A DNA stretch of 15,149 nucleotides, taken from positions 1-15,149 of the forward strand of contig JAEWNN010000095.1 in assembly GCA_023457035.1 (NCBI GenBank), read 5' to 3'. This document shows positions 14,190-15,149 of the stretch, piece by piece. Origin of the DNA: Verrucomicrobiota bacterium (lineage in GTDB: Bacteria; Verrucomicrobiota; Verrucomicrobiia; Opitutales; Opitutaceae). The position numbers were made by a program, and so were the translations under genes. The notes under the pieces are model-generated. The model had not been told where the DNA came from and did no database searches. It worked only from the letters and a program-made list of their open reading frames with translations. Numbering within the stretch: position 1 is the first letter of the stretch; the number at the start of each line of letters is the position of its first letter.

Positions 14190-14822
14190 GTGAACCTCCT
14201 CGAGTACACCCTCTTCGCCTTCACCTCGATGTTCGTGATCGTCGACCCGCTCGCGATCATCCCGGTCTTCCTGTCGATGACCGAGCGCGACTCGCCGGCG
14301 GCGCAGAAACGCATGGCGGGACTGGCCTGCGCCGTGGCCGCCGGTGTGCTCATCCTCTTCGCCGTCGCCGGAAAATGGATCTTCCAGTTCCTCGGCATCA
14401 CCATGGCGGCGTTCCAGATCGCCGGCAGCGTGCTGCTGCTGCGCATCGCGCTCGACATGCTCTACGCCAACCGCGCCCGCGACCGCCAAAGCGACGAGGA
14501 GGTCGAGGCCGGCGCCGCCAAGGACGACATCGCCATCACGCCGCTGGGCGTGCCGATGCTCGCCGGCCCGGGCGCCATCTCCACGTCGCTGATCCTGCTC
14601 GGCCAAGCCAAAGGGGCCGCGCAGCACATCGCGCTGTTCGCCTGCATCGCCGCCGTGTGCGGGCTCTCCTATTTCATCCTCCGCTTCGCCAGCACGGGGG
14701 CGCGGAAGGCCAACCCGCTGGCCCTGAAGCTGGTCACCCGCATCATGGGGCTGCTGCTCGCCGCGGTGGCCGTGCAGTTCACGATCAACGGCGTGCAGGC
14801 GCTGCCGTTCTTCGCGGAATGA
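14190..14822 (+). CDS. MarC family integral membrane protein
   Basis: A 210-residue protein with six likely membrane helices, the standard MarC (UPF0056) length. Signatures: LFAFTSMFVIVDPLAIIPVF (residues 8-27) with the conserved VDP, IAGSVLLLRIALDMLYA (77-93), ITPLGVPMLAGPGAISTSL (116-134) and RIMGLLLAAVAVQFTINGV (184-202). MarC proteins are cytoplasmic membrane proteins of unsettled function; an early link to multiple antibiotic resistance was not confirmed, and some are regarded as possible transporters. The start is GTG at 14190; no in-frame ATG gives a normal N-terminus. The stop codon overlaps the next ATG by ATGA, so it is translationally coupled to the alpha/beta hydrolase. Confidence 0.9.
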   Translation: MNLLEYTLFAFTSMFVIVDPLAIIPVFLSMTERDSPAAQKRMAGLACAVAAGVLILFAVAGKWIFQFLGITMAAFQIAGSVLLLRIALDMLYANRARDRQSDEEVEAGAAKDDIAITPLGVPMLAGPGAISTSLILLGQAKGAAQHIALFACIAAVCGLSYFILRFASTGARKANPLALKLVTRIMGLLLAAVAVQFTINGVQALPFFAE

Positions 14823-15149
14823 CCCGGCCCGAACAACTGCTCTTCCTGCCAGGCGCCCTGGGGCGTACCGGCTTCTGGCGGCCGGTGGCCGATCGGCTCA
14901 CGACCCAGGCCACGCGTGTGTTCTTCGGTTGGCCTGGCTTCGGCGACGTCCCCGCCGACCCCTCGATCCGCGACCTCGACGACCTCGCGGCATTGGTTGT
15001 CGGCAAACTCGAGCGGCCGTCGGCATTGATCGCCCAGTCCATGGGCGGCGTCGTCGCGCTGCTGGCCGCGCTCCGCCGCCCGGAGTTCGTGACGCATCTG
15101 GTCCTCACCGCGACCTCCGGCGGGCTCCAGGTCGCCGACCTTCGCGGCA
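14819..15149 (+). CDS. Alpha/beta hydrolase fold protein, cut by the window end
   Basis: The first 110 residues of a gene starting at ATG 14819, overlapping the marC stop by four bases. LLFLPGALGRTGFWRPVADRL (residues 7-27) contains the oxyanion-hole turn PGALG, FFGWPGFGDVP (35-45) the second strand turn, and SALIAQSMGGVVALLAAL (68-85) the nucleophile elbow with Ser74. The usual G-x-S-x-G is A-Q-S-M-G here, a substitution tolerated in this fold. The acid and histidine residues would lie outside the window. No signal peptide, so a cytosolic esterase or related hydrolase of unknown substrate. Genes with this opening (LPG...F W..L) are often small carboxylesterases. Confidence 0.85.
   Translation, partial: MTRPEQLLFLPGALGRTGFWRPVADRLTTQATRVFFGWPGFGDVPADPSIRDLDDLAALVVGKLERPSALIAQSMGGVVALLAALRRPEFVTHLVLTATSGGLQVADLRG

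Noticed and set aside
12023..14458. An 811-codon minus-strand open frame over the 693-aa gene and marC
   Set aside because: Antisense shadow of two coding regions with good codon patterns and a conserved membrane family; no domain is visible in it.

Overview
The window is a GC-rich chromosomal stretch with ordinary housekeeping and envelope genes and no tRNA, rRNA, CRISPR array, transposase or phage gene that I can see. Several features point to a verrucomicrobium, most likely Opitutales/Opitutaceae. These are the C-terminal module of the secreted serine hydrolase at 8970-10574 (Gly/Asp turn, NLLKYALNMD, F-x-R-R, W, RRFARLLV), a DUF6268-like outer-membrane protein, a DUF3142 protein paired with a CGPDFPN-type exported protein, and start codons that mostly lack a Shine-Dalgarno sequence. 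The assignment is inference from protein style; no marker gene is present.

Left part (1-5900): a TerC-family transporter gene (167-1135, +) faces a minus-strand series that reads, in transcription order, HPF/RaiA-like ribosome hibernation factor (4875-4528), a second TerC (4503-3562), a DUF1232/YkvA membrane protein (3525-3070), then after 217 bp TspO (2852-2361) and a beta-barrel outer-membrane protein (2364-1468) sharing a 4-nt ATGA overlap. A LysR regulator of the NhaR type (5003-5899, +) diverges from hpf across a 127-bp AT-richer spacer holding two T-N11-A boxes. The neighbours suggest a Na+/alkaline or metal stress unit: NhaR senses, TerC moves metal (Mn2+ in studied homologues), HPF idles ribosomes. 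The two TerC proteins are about 78% identical without gaps and share a 52-nt perfect DNA match in inverted orientation.

Middle (5900-8830): argB (6172-7053) and argD (7569-8801) give steps 2 and 4 of arginine synthesis. The 515-bp spacer between them is an unusual pyrimidine-rich mosaic of short degenerate repeats, ending in four TCCGCNN heptamers that run into the argD start codon.

Right part (8830-15149): a secreted class-C-beta-lactamase-like serine hydrolase; a DUF3142 exported protein overlapping by 41 nt a 693-aa exported helical-repeat protein (an uncharacterised coupled pair); a MarC-family membrane protein; and, by ATGA overlap, the start of an alpha/beta hydrolase that runs off the window.

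A recurring theme is a GC-rich hairpin just behind a stop codon (or over it, for argB) with no T-run; clear cases follow argB, argD, nhaR and the 693-aa gene. I see no canonical intrinsic terminator anywhere.
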